Of a stretch of DNA of 64,000 nucleotides, positions 42,633-51,407 are shown piece after piece. Position 1 is the stretch's first letter. Every line of letters starts with the position of its first letter. Origin of the DNA: Streptomyces sp. CBMA152 (GTDB taxonomy: Bacteria > Actinomycetota > Actinomycetes > Streptomycetales > Streptomycetaceae). The stretch is taken from positions 1 to 64,000 of the forward strand of contig NZ_MECJ01000011.1 of assembly GCF_014596475.1 (NCBI RefSeq), read 5' to 3'. Under the pieces are notes generated by a model that worked only from the letters and a program-made list of their open reading frames with translations, was not told the DNA's origin and did no database searches. The translations under genes were made by a program, and so were the position numbers.

Positions 42633-43181
42633 TCAGTAGGTGGGCGGGTCGTCGTGCAGCAGCCGCTGGAAGAGGTGGTGGTCGCGCCAAGCGCCGTTGA
42701 TGTGCAGGTACTTGGGCGCCATGCCGTACTGCTCGAATCCCGCCTTGGCGAGCACTCGCTGCGAGGCGGTGTTGTCGACCAGGGTGCTCGCCTCCACACG
42801 GTGCAGCCCGAGCTCGTCGCGGGCGATGCGACAGACCTCCTGCACGGCGGCCGTCGCCAGTCCCCGGCCCGCCCACTCCTGGTCCACCCAGTAGCCGAGG
42901 CCTCCGCTACGGAACGGGCCGAGGGCGATGCTGCCGAGGTTGATGCCCCCGACGGGCGCGCCGGTTGTCGTGTCGATCAGTACGTACGGCCGTACGCGCC
43001 CGGCCTCACGCTCCGCGAGCAGTCCGCCGATCCTGTCGAGCTGGCCGTGCTCGGTGTAGAACTCCTCGGGCCGGTACGGCTCGAAGGGCCGCATGGACCC
43101 GCGGTTGCGGCGCAACGTCTCCGCCAGACCTGCCGCGTCCGCGAGTGTGACCTCGCGCATCTCCACCCCGTTGATCACCAT
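42633..43181 (-). CDS. GNAT family N-acetyltransferase, RimJ/RimL type
   Basis: A 182-residue enzyme. Features are MREVTLADAAGLAETLRRNRGS, PVGGINLGSI, GLGYWVDQEWAGRGLATAAVQEVC (acetyl-CoA pyrophosphate loop QEWAGRGLA), and VDNTASQRVLAKAGFEQYG, all typical of RimJ/RimL N-terminal acetyltransferases. The start at 43181 gives the usual N-terminal length; a weak ribosome binding site is seen. Target unknown. Confidence 0.88.
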   Translation of the reverse strand: MVINGVEMREVTLADAAGLAETLRRNRGSMRPFEPYRPEEFYTEHGQLDRIGGLLAEREAGRVRPYVLIDTTTGAPVGGINLGSIALGPFRSGGLGYWVDQEWAGRGLATAAVQEVCRIARDELGLHRVEASTLVDNTASQRVLAKAGFEQYGMAPKYLHINGAWRDHHLFQRLLHDDPPTY

Positions 43182-43311
43182 CCGGGCAGCATACTGACCG
43201 GGGCCTGCGGGCCCTTTCCGGGGCTGGCCCGGCGCCGGCCGTGGTGGGGCCGCCACGCCCGTTCCTGACGGGGCCGGTCCCTCTGCCCCGCCCGTTTCGT
43301 ACGCTGGCTGC

Positions 43312-44211
43312 ATGCGCATGCGCCCCACTCTGAGCTGGACCCCCGACGCGAGCCTGCCGCCCGGCACCACCGATCTGGGACCGGTCGCCGACGCGCTGGG
43401 CACCGGCGGTGTGCTGGTGCTCAGCGGAGCCGGTCTCTCCACGGAGTCGGGCATCCCCGACTACCGGGGCGAGGGCGGCAGCCTCAGCCGGCACACGCCC
43501 ATGACCTACCAGGACTTCACCGGTGGCGCCCAGGCCCGGCGCCGGTACTGGGCCCGCAGTCACCTCGGCTGGCGCACCTTCGGCCGCGCCCGGCCCAACG
43601 CCGGGCACCGTGCCGTGGCCGCGTTCGCGCGGCACGGCCTGCTCAGCGGTGTGATCACCCAGAACGTCGACGGTCTGCACCAGGCCGCGGGCAGCGACGG
43701 CGTGGTGGAACTCCACGGAAGCCTCGACCGGGTCGTATGCCTCTCGTGCGGCGACTTCAGCCCGCGCCGTGAGCTCGCCCGGCGGCTGGAGGAGGCCAAC
43801 GCGGGCTTCGCGCCGGTCGCCGGAGGAATCAACCCCGACGGCGACGCCGACCTCACCGACGACCAGGTCGGGGACTTCCACGTGGTGCCCTGCACCGTCT
43901 GCGGCGGCATCCTCAAACCGGACGTGGTGTTCTTCGGTGAATCCGTTCCGCCCCAGCGGGTCGCGCACTGCCGCACGCTGGTGGGCGAGGCGACCTCCGT
44001 GCTGGTCCTGGGCTCCTCGCTCACCGTGATGTCCGGGCTGCGTTTCGTACGCCAGGCCGCCCAGGCCGGGACACCGGTGGTGATCGTCAACCGGGACCCG
44101 ACCCGCGGCGACCAGCACGCCGTCACCCGGGTCGCGCTCCCCCTGGGAACAGCCCTCACCACCGTCGCCGAGCACCTGGGCATCCCGGCGGACGACCCGG
44201 CGACGGTCTGA
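43312..44211 (+). CDS. Sir2-family NAD-dependent protein deacetylase
   Basis: A 299-residue sirtuin. All key motifs are present: VLSGAGLSTESGIPDYRGEGG near 36-55, TQNVDGLHQ, the catalytic His in VELHGSL, Cys pairs VCLSCG and PCTVCGG for zinc, and GSSLTVMSG plus VNRDPT for NAD ribose contacts. It removes acyl groups from lysine with NAD. Two ATGs (43312 and 43318) precede the fold and are equally usable. Confidence 0.93.
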   Translation: MRMRPTLSWTPDASLPPGTTDLGPVADALGTGGVLVLSGAGLSTESGIPDYRGEGGSLSRHTPMTYQDFTGGAQARRRYWARSHLGWRTFGRARPNAGHRAVAAFARHGLLSGVITQNVDGLHQAAGSDGVVELHGSLDRVVCLSCGDFSPRRELARRLEEANAGFAPVAGGINPDGDADLTDDQVGDFHVVPCTVCGGILKPDVVFFGESVPPQRVAHCRTLVGEATSVLVLGSSLTVMSGLRFVRQAAQAGTPVVIVNRDPTRGDQHAVTRVALPLGTALTTVAEHLGIPADDPATV

Positions 44212-44227
44212 CCCTGGCTACAGGGCC

Positions 44228-44836
44228 TCACTGGAGGCCGACGAGGTACGCGTCCAGGACGTCGTGGGCCGTCTCCGGGGTGAGGTGGCCGATGAGGACG
44301 TGGGTGGTGAGGCCGTCCGCGAGGGCGAGCAGGGTGCGGGCCGCGCGGCGGGCGTCCGGCTCGTCGGCCAGGGCGGCCGCCTCCGCCATCAGAGTCGTGA
44401 ACATGTCCTCCAGCGCCGCGTAGTTGGCCCGCAGGATCGCGGCGAGGGGTTCGCTGACAGCCGCCTGCGCGAGGAAGGCGAGCCAGACGCGGGCCTCGGC
44501 CCGATGCTCCGCCCGTAGCAGCGATACCTCGGCCGCCGCGTGGCCCAGTGTGGTGCCGGCGGACTGCGCGGGGCTGCGCAGGCGCCGGGCCCGTACGCGG
44601 TCGGCGACGCGTTCGCCCACGTATCCGAGGGCGAAGACGAGCATCTCCTCCTTGGTGCGGAAGCAGCGTTGGACCGCGCCCATCGACACCTGCGCCCGCG
44701 CGGCGACATCGCGCAGCGTGACGCCCTCCAGGCCCTTCTCGTCGGCCAGTCTGCACACGGCCTCGGCGATGACCTGCCGCCGCGCCTCGTGGTCCACCTG
44801 CTTCGGCACCCGGCCCGCCTTCCCTTGACCCGCCAT
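44228..44836 (-). CDS. TetR family transcriptional regulator
   Basis: A 202-residue protein starting MAGQGKAGRVPK at 44836. The helix-turn-helix is EAVCRLADEKGLEGVTLRDVAARAQVSMGAVQRCFRTKEEML, given here by ends. The C-terminal domain ends LDAYLVGLQ. Two near-identical dyads lie in the 88-base divergent region with the amidase gene, one touching its own start codon, so autoregulation and control of the amidase are likely. Confidence 0.92.
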   Translation of the reverse strand: MAGQGKAGRVPKQVDHEARRQVIAEAVCRLADEKGLEGVTLRDVAARAQVSMGAVQRCFRTKEEMLVFALGYVGERVADRVRARRLRSPAQSAGTTLGHAAAEVSLLRAEHRAEARVWLAFLAQAAVSEPLAAILRANYAALEDMFTTLMAEAAALADEPDARRAARTLLALADGLTTHVLIGHLTPETAHDVLDAYLVGLQ

Positions 44837-44893
44837 ATTCCGATGCGCTCGCATCGGATCCCAGTCTACTATTCCGATGCGCTTGCATCGGAA
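44837..44893. promoter_or_regulatory. Two TetR-type operators
   Basis: TCCGATGC-GCTC-GCATCGGA (44839-44858) and TTCCGATGC-GCTT-GCATCGGAA (44872-44893) are nearly identical dyads whose centres are 34 bases apart. They sit directly between the TetR start codon and the amidase. A TACTAT-like -10 for the amidase direction is seen between them at 44866-44871. Confidence 0.75.
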
Positions 44894-44924
44894 CGGCCGT
44901 CGCGGCGTGAGGAGAGGAACGGAC

Positions 44925-46349
44925 ATGGTCATGCGAACGCCCCGGCGGGAGAACCTGTGGCAGCTGTCGGCCACGGAGCAGGCGGCCGCTGTACGCGGAG
45001 GCGAGGTCTCGGCCGGCGAGCTCGTCGACAGTCATCTGGAGCGCATCGCCGAGGTCAACCCGCGCGTCAACGCCGTCACCCAGCTGCTGGCGGACCGCGC
45101 CCGCGAGGCCGCCGTCGCCACCGACCGCGCCCGCGCCGCCGGACAGCCGCTGGGGCCGCTCGCGGGCGTGCCGTTCACCGTGAAGGAGACCACGCCCATC
45201 GAGGGCGTACCGACGACGTTCGGCTCGCCGCGCTTCCGCGACCTGGTCGCCACCGCCGACGCCCCGCCCGTGGCCCGGCTGCGCGCGGCCGGGGCCATCC
45301 CCATAGGGCACAGCAACATGCCCACCCTCGTCCTCGCCGGCATGCACACCCGCAGCGAGCTCTACGGCGACACGCTCAACCCCTGGGACGCCTCCCGCAC
45401 CCCGGGCGGCTCCAGCGGCGGCGACGCGGTGGCCGTCGCGACCGGCATGGCCGCGCTCGGCCTCGGCAACGACTCCGGCGGCTCGATCCGCGTCCCCGCC
45501 CAGTTCTGCGGGGTGACCGGCCTCAAGCCGACCCCCGGGCGCTTCCCCGCCGACCGCCGGGTCATCGGCCCCCAGGACCCCGGACCTGCATCCCAACTCC
45601 TCGTCACCGACGGCCCGTTGGCCCGCACCGTGGCCGACCTCCGACTCGCGTACGAGGCACTGGCCGGCACCGACCCGCGCGACCCGTGGGCGGTGCCCGT
45701 ACCCGCGTACGGCGAACCCCTCGCCGCACCGGCGACGGTGGCGGTCGTCACCGATCCGGGCGGGCACGGGGTCCATCCGTCGATCGCCGCCGCTGTGGCC
45801 GTGGCCGCCGAGGCGCTGGCCGACGCCGGGTACACGGTCCGCGAGGTGGCGGACGTGCCACGGCTCGACGAGACCCTGGAGGCGTACATGGGCATTACGC
45901 TCGCCGAGTTCGCGCCGAACTGGCCGGTCGTCCGCACCCTGCTGGGTGAGGGCGGCGATCGCTACATCGCGATGGTGATGGCGGACGCCTCCCCCGCGAC
46001 CGCCGACGAGGTGATGCGGCTGATGGGGACGTGGCTGGGCATCCGCCGCTCATGGGCCGAGTTCCTGGACGCCCATCCGCTGCTGCTGGGGCCGGTGTTC
46101 ACCGAACCGCCGGTCGAGCCGGGGCTGGAGTCCCGCGACCGGGCGGGCCGCGACCGGGTCGCGTCGGCGATGCGGCTGTGCACGGCGACGAGCTTCGCGG
46201 GGCTGCCCGCCGTCGCCGTGCCCACCGGCCTGGCCGACGGACTCCCCGCCGGGGTGCAACTCGTCGGCCGGCCCTTCCGCGAGGACCTATGCCTGGCGGC
46301 GGCCGCCGAGATCGAGTCCCGGGTGGGGGTGCTGACACCGGTCTCGTAG
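44925..46349 (+). CDS. Amidase signature family enzyme
   Basis: A 474-residue enzyme with GAGGAGAGG before the ATG at 44925. The triad is visible: Lys87 in PFTVKET, the TPGGSSGGDAVAVAT loop, and the nucleophile Ser in NDSGGSIRVPAQFCG. The C-terminal AGLPAVAVPTGLADGLPAGVQL is typical. It probably hydrolyses a small amide such as an aryl or indole acetamide; the adjacent TetR gene and its twin operators suggest an inducible catabolic or detoxifying role. Confidence 0.92.
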   Translation: MVMRTPRRENLWQLSATEQAAAVRGGEVSAGELVDSHLERIAEVNPRVNAVTQLLADRAREAAVATDRARAAGQPLGPLAGVPFTVKETTPIEGVPTTFGSPRFRDLVATADAPPVARLRAAGAIPIGHSNMPTLVLAGMHTRSELYGDTLNPWDASRTPGGSSGGDAVAVATGMAALGLGNDSGGSIRVPAQFCGVTGLKPTPGRFPADRRVIGPQDPGPASQLLVTDGPLARTVADLRLAYEALAGTDPRDPWAVPVPAYGEPLAAPATVAVVTDPGGHGVHPSIAAAVAVAAEALADAGYTVREVADVPRLDETLEAYMGITLAEFAPNWPVVRTLLGEGGDRYIAMVMADASPATADEVMRLMGTWLGIRRSWAEFLDAHPLLLGPVFTEPPVEPGLESRDRAGRDRVASAMRLCTATSFAGLPAVAVPTGLADGLPAGVQLVGRPFREDLCLAAAAEIESRVGVLTPVS

Positions 46350-46373
46350 GGCTTCGCGACGCCGCACGCCCGA

Positions 46374-46401
46374 CGGAAGCCCTGCTACCGGGGCTTCCGT
46401 A
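46374..46401. terminator. Hairpin at convergent gene ends
   Basis: ACGGAAGCCC (46374-46383) pairs with GGGCTTCCGT (46392-46401). It overlaps the last codons of the VOC gene and follows the amidase stop by 25 bases. Confidence 0.55.
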
Positions 46402-47107
46402 CGGCGAACTCGTTGCCGTCGGGGTCGAGCAGCAGCGTCCGGCCGCCGTCGCCCTCGCCTGTGTCGATGCGCGTCGCGCCGAGCGCGATCAGGCGGTCTA
46501 CCTCTGTCTCCCAGGAGGCGTCGGCAGGGAGTGCCAGCTCGAAGTACAGCCTGTTCGTGCCCGTCTTCGGCGCCACCGGAGGACCACCCCACGTGATCTT
46601 CGTGCCACCGTCGGGCGATTGGATCGCGGTCTCCTGGTCCTGGTCCCAGACCAGCGGCCACCGCAGCGCCTCGCTCCAGAAGTAACCGACTTCCCGCGTA
46701 CCGTCGCAGGACAGTGCTCCGATGAAGCCGGTGTCGGCGAGGAACTTGTTGCCCGCCTCGATGACGCAGAACTCGTTGCCGTCCGGATCGGCGAGCACCA
46801 CATGCCCCTCTTCCGGGAGTTGGCCCACGTCGATGTGTTTCCCGCCGAGTTCCAGCGCCCTGGCCACCGTCTGCTGCTGACCCTCCGGGGAGGTGCTCGT
46901 CAAGTCGAAGTGCGCCTGGTTCTGACCGGTCTTCGGCTCCTGGCTCGGCAGGAAACGGATGCGGAACCCGGCGGCATCAGGGGGCAGGATCGCGACATCG
47001 TCTTCCGGCCCGTCGGCCAACTCCCAGCCCAGGACCCCGGACCAGAACCGTGCGAGGTCCGACGGCCGGGTCGCGTTGAAGCAGATCGCGAACAGATGAC
47101 TGGTCAT
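46385..47107 (-). CDS. Two-module VOC (glyoxalase-6-like) protein
   Basis: A 240-residue protein. The two modules begin FAICFNATRPSDLARFWSGVLGW and FIGALSCDGTREVGYFWSEALRW and each ends with a DPDGNEF strand. This is the Glyoxalase_6-type arrangement frequent in actinomycetes, often of unknown substrate. It converges on the amidase gene. Confidence 0.88.
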   Translation of the reverse strand: MTSHLFAICFNATRPSDLARFWSGVLGWELADGPEDDVAILPPDAAGFRIRFLPSQEPKTGQNQAHFDLTSTSPEGQQQTVARALELGGKHIDVGQLPEEGHVVLADPDGNEFCVIEAGNKFLADTGFIGALSCDGTREVGYFWSEALRWPLVWDQDQETAIQSPDGGTKITWGGPPVAPKTGTNRLYFELALPADASWETEVDRLIALGATRIDTGEGDGGRTLLLDPDGNEFAVRKPR

Positions 47108-47225
47108 ACCCCGTGCATCTCCGTTCCACTGACGATCGATGCGGTGCCCCCCGACCCGCCCTGCGAGCGGAGCCTAGGGGTGGCCGTGCGGCACCCGCAT
47201 CCGAATTTCCGCTGTGGTGCATCGC

Positions 47226-47267
47226 GACAGGGCCCCGGCCGACGGTGTCGTCGGCCGGGGCCCTGTC
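47226..47267. terminator. Very strong 19-base-pair hairpin
   Basis: GACAGGGCCCCGGCCGACG (47226-47244) pairs perfectly with 47249-47267 around a GTGT loop, just beyond the stop of the phosphoesterase gene on the minus strand. It closes the three-gene operon running from 52396 to 47282. Confidence 0.9.
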
Positions 47268-47281
47268 ACAGCTCCGCTGCG

Positions 47282-50044
47282 TCAGCCGTCGTTCTCCGCC
47301 GACGGGATGTACGCGCCCGGCACATCCTTGGGCGCGTAGATCTTGTTCTCGCCGGGATACGGCTTCGTCCACCCGTGCGTCTCGTACCACGTGAAGTGGT
47401 TCATCTGCTCAGGGTTCGCGAAGTCGGGCCTGGCGTCCGGTCCGGTGAGCCGCTGGTGCGACTTCCAGGTCTCCCATTGCGCCGCGAGCTGCTGCTTGTC
47501 CGCCGGCACCTTCGCCGACGGCACGACCGCCGCGCGCGGATTCTGCGCCGCCGCCTTGTCCTCGCCGCAGGTGGGTGGGGTCGTCAGACCCGCCGTCAGC
47601 GAGGTGCGGTTGGGCAGCGCGGTGAACGGGGTGAAGTCCGGCTTGCTGGTGAACGCCGCGGCCATCGGACTGGCCGCGCTGTCCTTCTGGTTCATCGGGT
47701 GGGTCCCGAGGATCTGCTCGATGGTGCGGATCATCGTGATCTGCGAGTAGTAGTGGCTGTCGACGGCGCCGTGCTTGGCCCAGGGGCTGATGATCTGGAT
47801 CGGGGCACGGTGGCCGTCGACGTGGTCGAGGCCGTTCTGGGAGTCGTCCTCGACCACGAAGATCGCGGAGTCCTTCCAGTACGGGCTGTGCGAGATCGTG
47901 TCGACGAGCCGGCCGGTGGCGAGGTCGTTGTCCGCGACCTGGGCGGCCGCACTCGGCGGTCCACCGGTGTGGTCGCTGGAGAGCCAGAACATGTTCAGGT
48001 TCGCCGGACCGTGCTTCTCGAAGTCACGCTTCCAGATCTCGTACCGGTAGATGTCCGGGACGCTGGTGTCGAACTTCGCGAAGCCGGGCACCGACACGGC
48101 GTTGAGCGACGGGATCGGCGAGGACGAGGTCAGGGGGTAGGCGGTGTCCTGCCCGGTCGACCGCATGTTCTTGGTGTCGCAGTACAGGTTCTGCCAGCTC
48201 GCGTCCGCCGGCTTGGTCAGGAACTGGTGGAACTCTCCGAAGTCCCGTACGGACTTGCCTGCGGCCTGGGCACCGGTCCACAGGAAACCGGTCCGCTGGT
48301 GGCCGAGGGCGTCGTCCTCGGTGTCGTAGCTGCGCTCGTACTCACCGGCCTGCGACTCGGTGTACTCCGGGTCGTCGGCCTGCATCAGCCAGTTGTGTCC
48401 CTCGGCGGAGTTCGTGCCGATGTCATACGTGTTGTCGTACAGCCCGAACTGCCGTGCCAGCGCATGCTGGTTGGGCGTCACGTTCTCGCCGAACTCGGTC
48501 AGTGCAGGGTCGCCGTTGCCCTGCGGCATGTCACCGTAGACCTGGTCGTAGGTCCGGTTCTCCTTGACGATCAGGAAGACGTGCTTGATCGTCGACGGGT
48601 CGCCGAGCCGCACGGGAACGGGCACCGGCTGCGCGTGGCCCTTGCCCGCCGCGACCGAGCCGGCGGTCCAGCCGTTCTGCTGGAAGACCTTGGCCGTCTC
48701 GGACTTGATGACGCTGTCCTTGGGCAGCAGGAACCGCTGCAGGCTCGATGTCGTGTCGTGGGTGCCGTGTCCGGCGCTGTTGGCCGGGCGTCGGGCGTCG
48801 ATGCCACGGGTGTTGGAGACCCACACCTCGTTGCCGACGGTGGCGATCTGCGCGGGGAAGTAGTCCGTGGGGAGCAGCCCGACGTAGCTGACCGGCTCCT
48901 GCGGAGTGGTGTACCGGTAGACGGCGACGGCGTTGGCGCGGCCCAGCGTCACCAGCAGGCGGCCGTCGCGGGAGAACGTCACCGCGTTGGGCTCGTAACC
49001 CACGGACGCCTCGGGCCACGGCTTGGTGGAGATGGTCTGGACGACCTTGTTCTTCGCGGTGTCGATGACCGAGACGTCATTGGTGGAGGTGTTGGCGACG
49101 AACAGCGCGCCCTTCCTGGCGTACAGGGCGGTGGGGTGCAGACCGACGTCGATGCTCGCGACGGCGGCGGTCGGGTGCGCCAGATCGATGACGCTGACCG
49201 TGCCGGTGGTGGTGGCCGCGGTCACCGGGTCGGCGGGCACCGGGGTGTTGTACGAGTTGATCGTGGTGTCGCCGGGCTTCGCCGGGCGCCCGCCCTCGTT
49301 GCTGACGTACAGCTTGGAGCCGACCTTGACGATGTCGCGCGGGGCGTTGCCCACGGTCCAGCTCTGCTGGACGGCGCCGGTCGTGGCGTTGAGGGCGACC
49401 ACCCGGTTCTGGCCGTTGACCGCCGCGTACACGGTGGAGCTGTCGGGCGAGAACGCCGCCGCGCCCACCAGCGCGTGCTTGAGCCCGTCCGCCGGGATCT
49501 TGACGGACACGGGGGTGGCGAGGCTGCCGTCCGGTTTCACCGTGAACTTGGTGTAGCCGTCGGTCTGACCCAGCCAGAGCTGCTTGCCGTCAGGCGAGTA
49601 CGTCGGGCCTTCCTGGCCCACGTCGTTGCCGCTGATGCGCAGATCCGCCGAGGCGGAGTCGCCGATGAGCTGCTGGACCTTCCCCTTCTTCAGGTTCACG
49701 ATGTCCAGCGCCATCCCGCCGTCGGCGACCGAGGCCGCGAGGTGGGTGCCGTCCGGGCTGACCGTGGACGACATGATCTTGCCGTTGTTGATGACGAGAC
49801 GGCTTCCGTACGGGGCGATGTACTGGTCGCTGGAGACGACCTGGCCCTGACGGGTGACCTGGCCGACCTGATCCGTGCCGAACTGCGTCGTCTGGGCGAA
49901 GGCGGTGCCGGCGAGTGCGAGGGCGACAGCGGCGATGCCCGCCGTTGCCAGGGGTGTTCGGCGGCCGACGCGTCTGCCGATGCGTTTGCCGACAGAGCCG
50001 GAGCGCCCCTTCTCGGCACTCCGACGACGGCGGGTGACCTGCAT
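47282..50044 (-). CDS. Secreted YncE-type beta-propeller/phosphoesterase fusion
   Basis: A 920-residue protein starting MQVTRRRRSAEK after GAAGGGATGAG. A long signal region (basic start, hydrophobic TPLATAGIAAVALALAGTAFA) ends near residue 52. Residues 60-430 are a YncE-like seven-bladed propeller (HLAASVADGGMALDIVNL; NAVTFSRDGRLLVTLGRA). From about 460 an alkaline-phosphatase-like phosphoesterase domain follows: HVFLIVKENRTYDQVYGDMP, FWLSSDHTGG, and IFVVEDDSQNGLDHVDGHRAP with metal Asp/His. Such proteins hydrolyse phosphate esters outside the cell. It lies 4 bases after the ABC permease gene. Confidence 0.88.
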   Translation of the reverse strand: MQVTRRRRSAEKGRSGSVGKRIGRRVGRRTPLATAGIAAVALALAGTAFAQTTQFGTDQVGQVTRQGQVVSSDQYIAPYGSRLVINNGKIMSSTVSPDGTHLAASVADGGMALDIVNLKKGKVQQLIGDSASADLRISGNDVGQEGPTYSPDGKQLWLGQTDGYTKFTVKPDGSLATPVSVKIPADGLKHALVGAAAFSPDSSTVYAAVNGQNRVVALNATTGAVQQSWTVGNAPRDIVKVGSKLYVSNEGGRPAKPGDTTINSYNTPVPADPVTAATTTGTVSVIDLAHPTAAVASIDVGLHPTALYARKGALFVANTSTNDVSVIDTAKNKVVQTISTKPWPEASVGYEPNAVTFSRDGRLLVTLGRANAVAVYRYTTPQEPVSYVGLLPTDYFPAQIATVGNEVWVSNTRGIDARRPANSAGHGTHDTTSSLQRFLLPKDSVIKSETAKVFQQNGWTAGSVAAGKGHAQPVPVPVRLGDPSTIKHVFLIVKENRTYDQVYGDMPQGNGDPALTEFGENVTPNQHALARQFGLYDNTYDIGTNSAEGHNWLMQADDPEYTESQAGEYERSYDTEDDALGHQRTGFLWTGAQAAGKSVRDFGEFHQFLTKPADASWQNLYCDTKNMRSTGQDTAYPLTSSSPIPSLNAVSVPGFAKFDTSVPDIYRYEIWKRDFEKHGPANLNMFWLSSDHTGGPPSAAAQVADNDLATGRLVDTISHSPYWKDSAIFVVEDDSQNGLDHVDGHRAPIQIISPWAKHGAVDSHYYSQITMIRTIEQILGTHPMNQKDSAASPMAAAFTSKPDFTPFTALPNRTSLTAGLTTPPTCGEDKAAAQNPRAAVVPSAKVPADKQQLAAQWETWKSHQRLTGPDARPDFANPEQMNHFTWYETHGWTKPYPGENKIYAPKDVPGAYIPSAENDG

Positions 50045-50048
50045 GGAC

Positions 50049-51407
50049 TCATCCCTTCGGGGTGGCGGAGAGCAGCTCGACATTGCCGTCGAACTGCCAG
50101 AGGGGGTTCGGCGCGTCCCCGGTCGCGGTCCGCACCAGGAAGTAGCCGTTCACTTCCTTCGGCCCGTCGCCGTCGGCCACGAACCGCCCGTCCGCGGCGA
50201 CGTCGAGTTGGTAAATGGCCTGTCCGGTGGTCGCGATGCCGGGGAGGTGCCAGGAGACGACACAGCGCCAGTCGTTGCCCGGCCCATGGGCGCCGGAACT
50301 GACGTTGCCCTTGGTGCACGCCGCCGTGGCCTTCAGCTGCGCCTCGGTGACGGCGGGACGGTTGAGCTGCTCGGTCTGGGTGCGATAGAGGTGGGCGAAT
50401 GCCGCGGCCACCGAGCGCTGTACCTTCTCCTGCTCGATGCCGGAGCCGGTGGCCGTCGTGGCCGCGGCGACGACGGCCACCGTCCCGGCGAGCAGCCCGG
50501 CGAACGGCAGGACCGCGACGCCGAGCGCGCGGCGCCCCGGCCCGTCGTGCGCCGGGTTGGTGAAGTCGCGCCGTACGAAGAGGAGATAGGCCAGCGCGGT
50601 CGCGGTCGCGGCCCACAGCAGGGCGACCGCGACGCCGATCAGGAGCGGGCCACCCTGCACCGGGCTGGTGAACAGACCGTTCCAGGCGATGAACGCGTAG
50701 CCGGGCAGGGCGAGGCGTGCGGCTACGGGCAGCGGCAGTATCTGGGCGAGTTGCATCGCCAGCGCGACGAGCACCGGCAGCAGCAGCCCCATCGGGGAGC
50801 GGCCGAGGGCGACGGACCCGAGCAGCCCGATCGCGGCGAGGGCCAGGGTCGGGGCCAGCACACAGAGCCAGGCGAGCAGCACCTTCCCCGCGGCGTCCGA
50901 CGAAGTCACCGTGTGCCCGTCGAGGCCGACCAGCGGATGATCGCCGACCGCCGCGAGCCCGCCGACCGTACTGGAACAGGCAAGTCCCACCACGAGCAGC
51001 ACGATGACGGTGAGACCGGCCAGCGCCTTCGCCGCGAAGATCCGCCGGGGCGAGCGCACCGCCACCAGGAGGTGGCGCCAGGTGCCGAGCCGGTCCTCGG
51101 AGGCGAACACGTCACCGGCGACCACCGAGGTCAGCAGCGGGAGCGCCCAACTCCCCGAGAAGCCGAGCGTCACCAGCGGTCCGGCCCACCCGGTCGCGTG
51201 CATCCAGCGCCCGAAGAGCGTGTCCGTGGGCAGCGTGCTCTGCTGGGCCACCGCGGCGACGAAGACGCCCGGCACGATCCAGCAGGCGAGAACCAGCAGG
51301 CGTACGCGCCACTGCGAGACGAGCTTGACCAGCTCGAAGCGGTACGCGCGCACCACCGGGACGCGGCGAGCACCGGGAACAGGATGGGCGGCGACAGCCA
51401 CGGTCAT
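50049..51407 (-). CDS. ABC-2-type permease
   Basis: A 452-residue membrane protein with about six hydrophobic helices in residues 35-330 (LLVLACWIVPGVFVAAVAQQ, LTVIVLLVVGLACSS, LALAAIGLLGSVALG), followed by a soluble extracytoplasmic tail from about 330 (EKVQRSVAAAFAHLYRTQTEQLNR and a Cys pair). The ATG overlaps the ATPase stop (ATGA). The tail ends four bases before the phosphoesterase start. Substrate unknown. Confidence 0.85.
   Translation of the reverse strand: MTVAVAAHPVPGARRVPVVRAYRFELVKLVSQWRVRLLVLACWIVPGVFVAAVAQQSTLPTDTLFGRWMHATGWAGPLVTLGFSGSWALPLLTSVVAGDVFASEDRLGTWRHLLVAVRSPRRIFAAKALAGLTVIVLLVVGLACSSTVGGLAAVGDHPLVGLDGHTVTSSDAAGKVLLAWLCVLAPTLALAAIGLLGSVALGRSPMGLLLPVLVALAMQLAQILPLPVAARLALPGYAFIAWNGLFTSPVQGGPLLIGVAVALLWAATATALAYLLFVRRDFTNPAHDGPGRRALGVAVLPFAGLLAGTVAVVAAATTATGSGIEQEKVQRSVAAAFAHLYRTQTEQLNRPAVTEAQLKATAACTKGNVSSGAHGPGNDWRCVVSWHLPGIATTGQAIYQLDVAADGRFVADGDGPKEVNGYFLVRTATGDAPNPLWQFDGNVELLSATPKG

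Noticed and set aside
46031..50302. Very long plus-strand open frame (about 1,400 codons) opposite the VOC and phosphoesterase genes
   Set aside because: It is antisense to genes with clear domains and consists of Arg/Val/Gly-rich filler typical of high-GC shadow frames.
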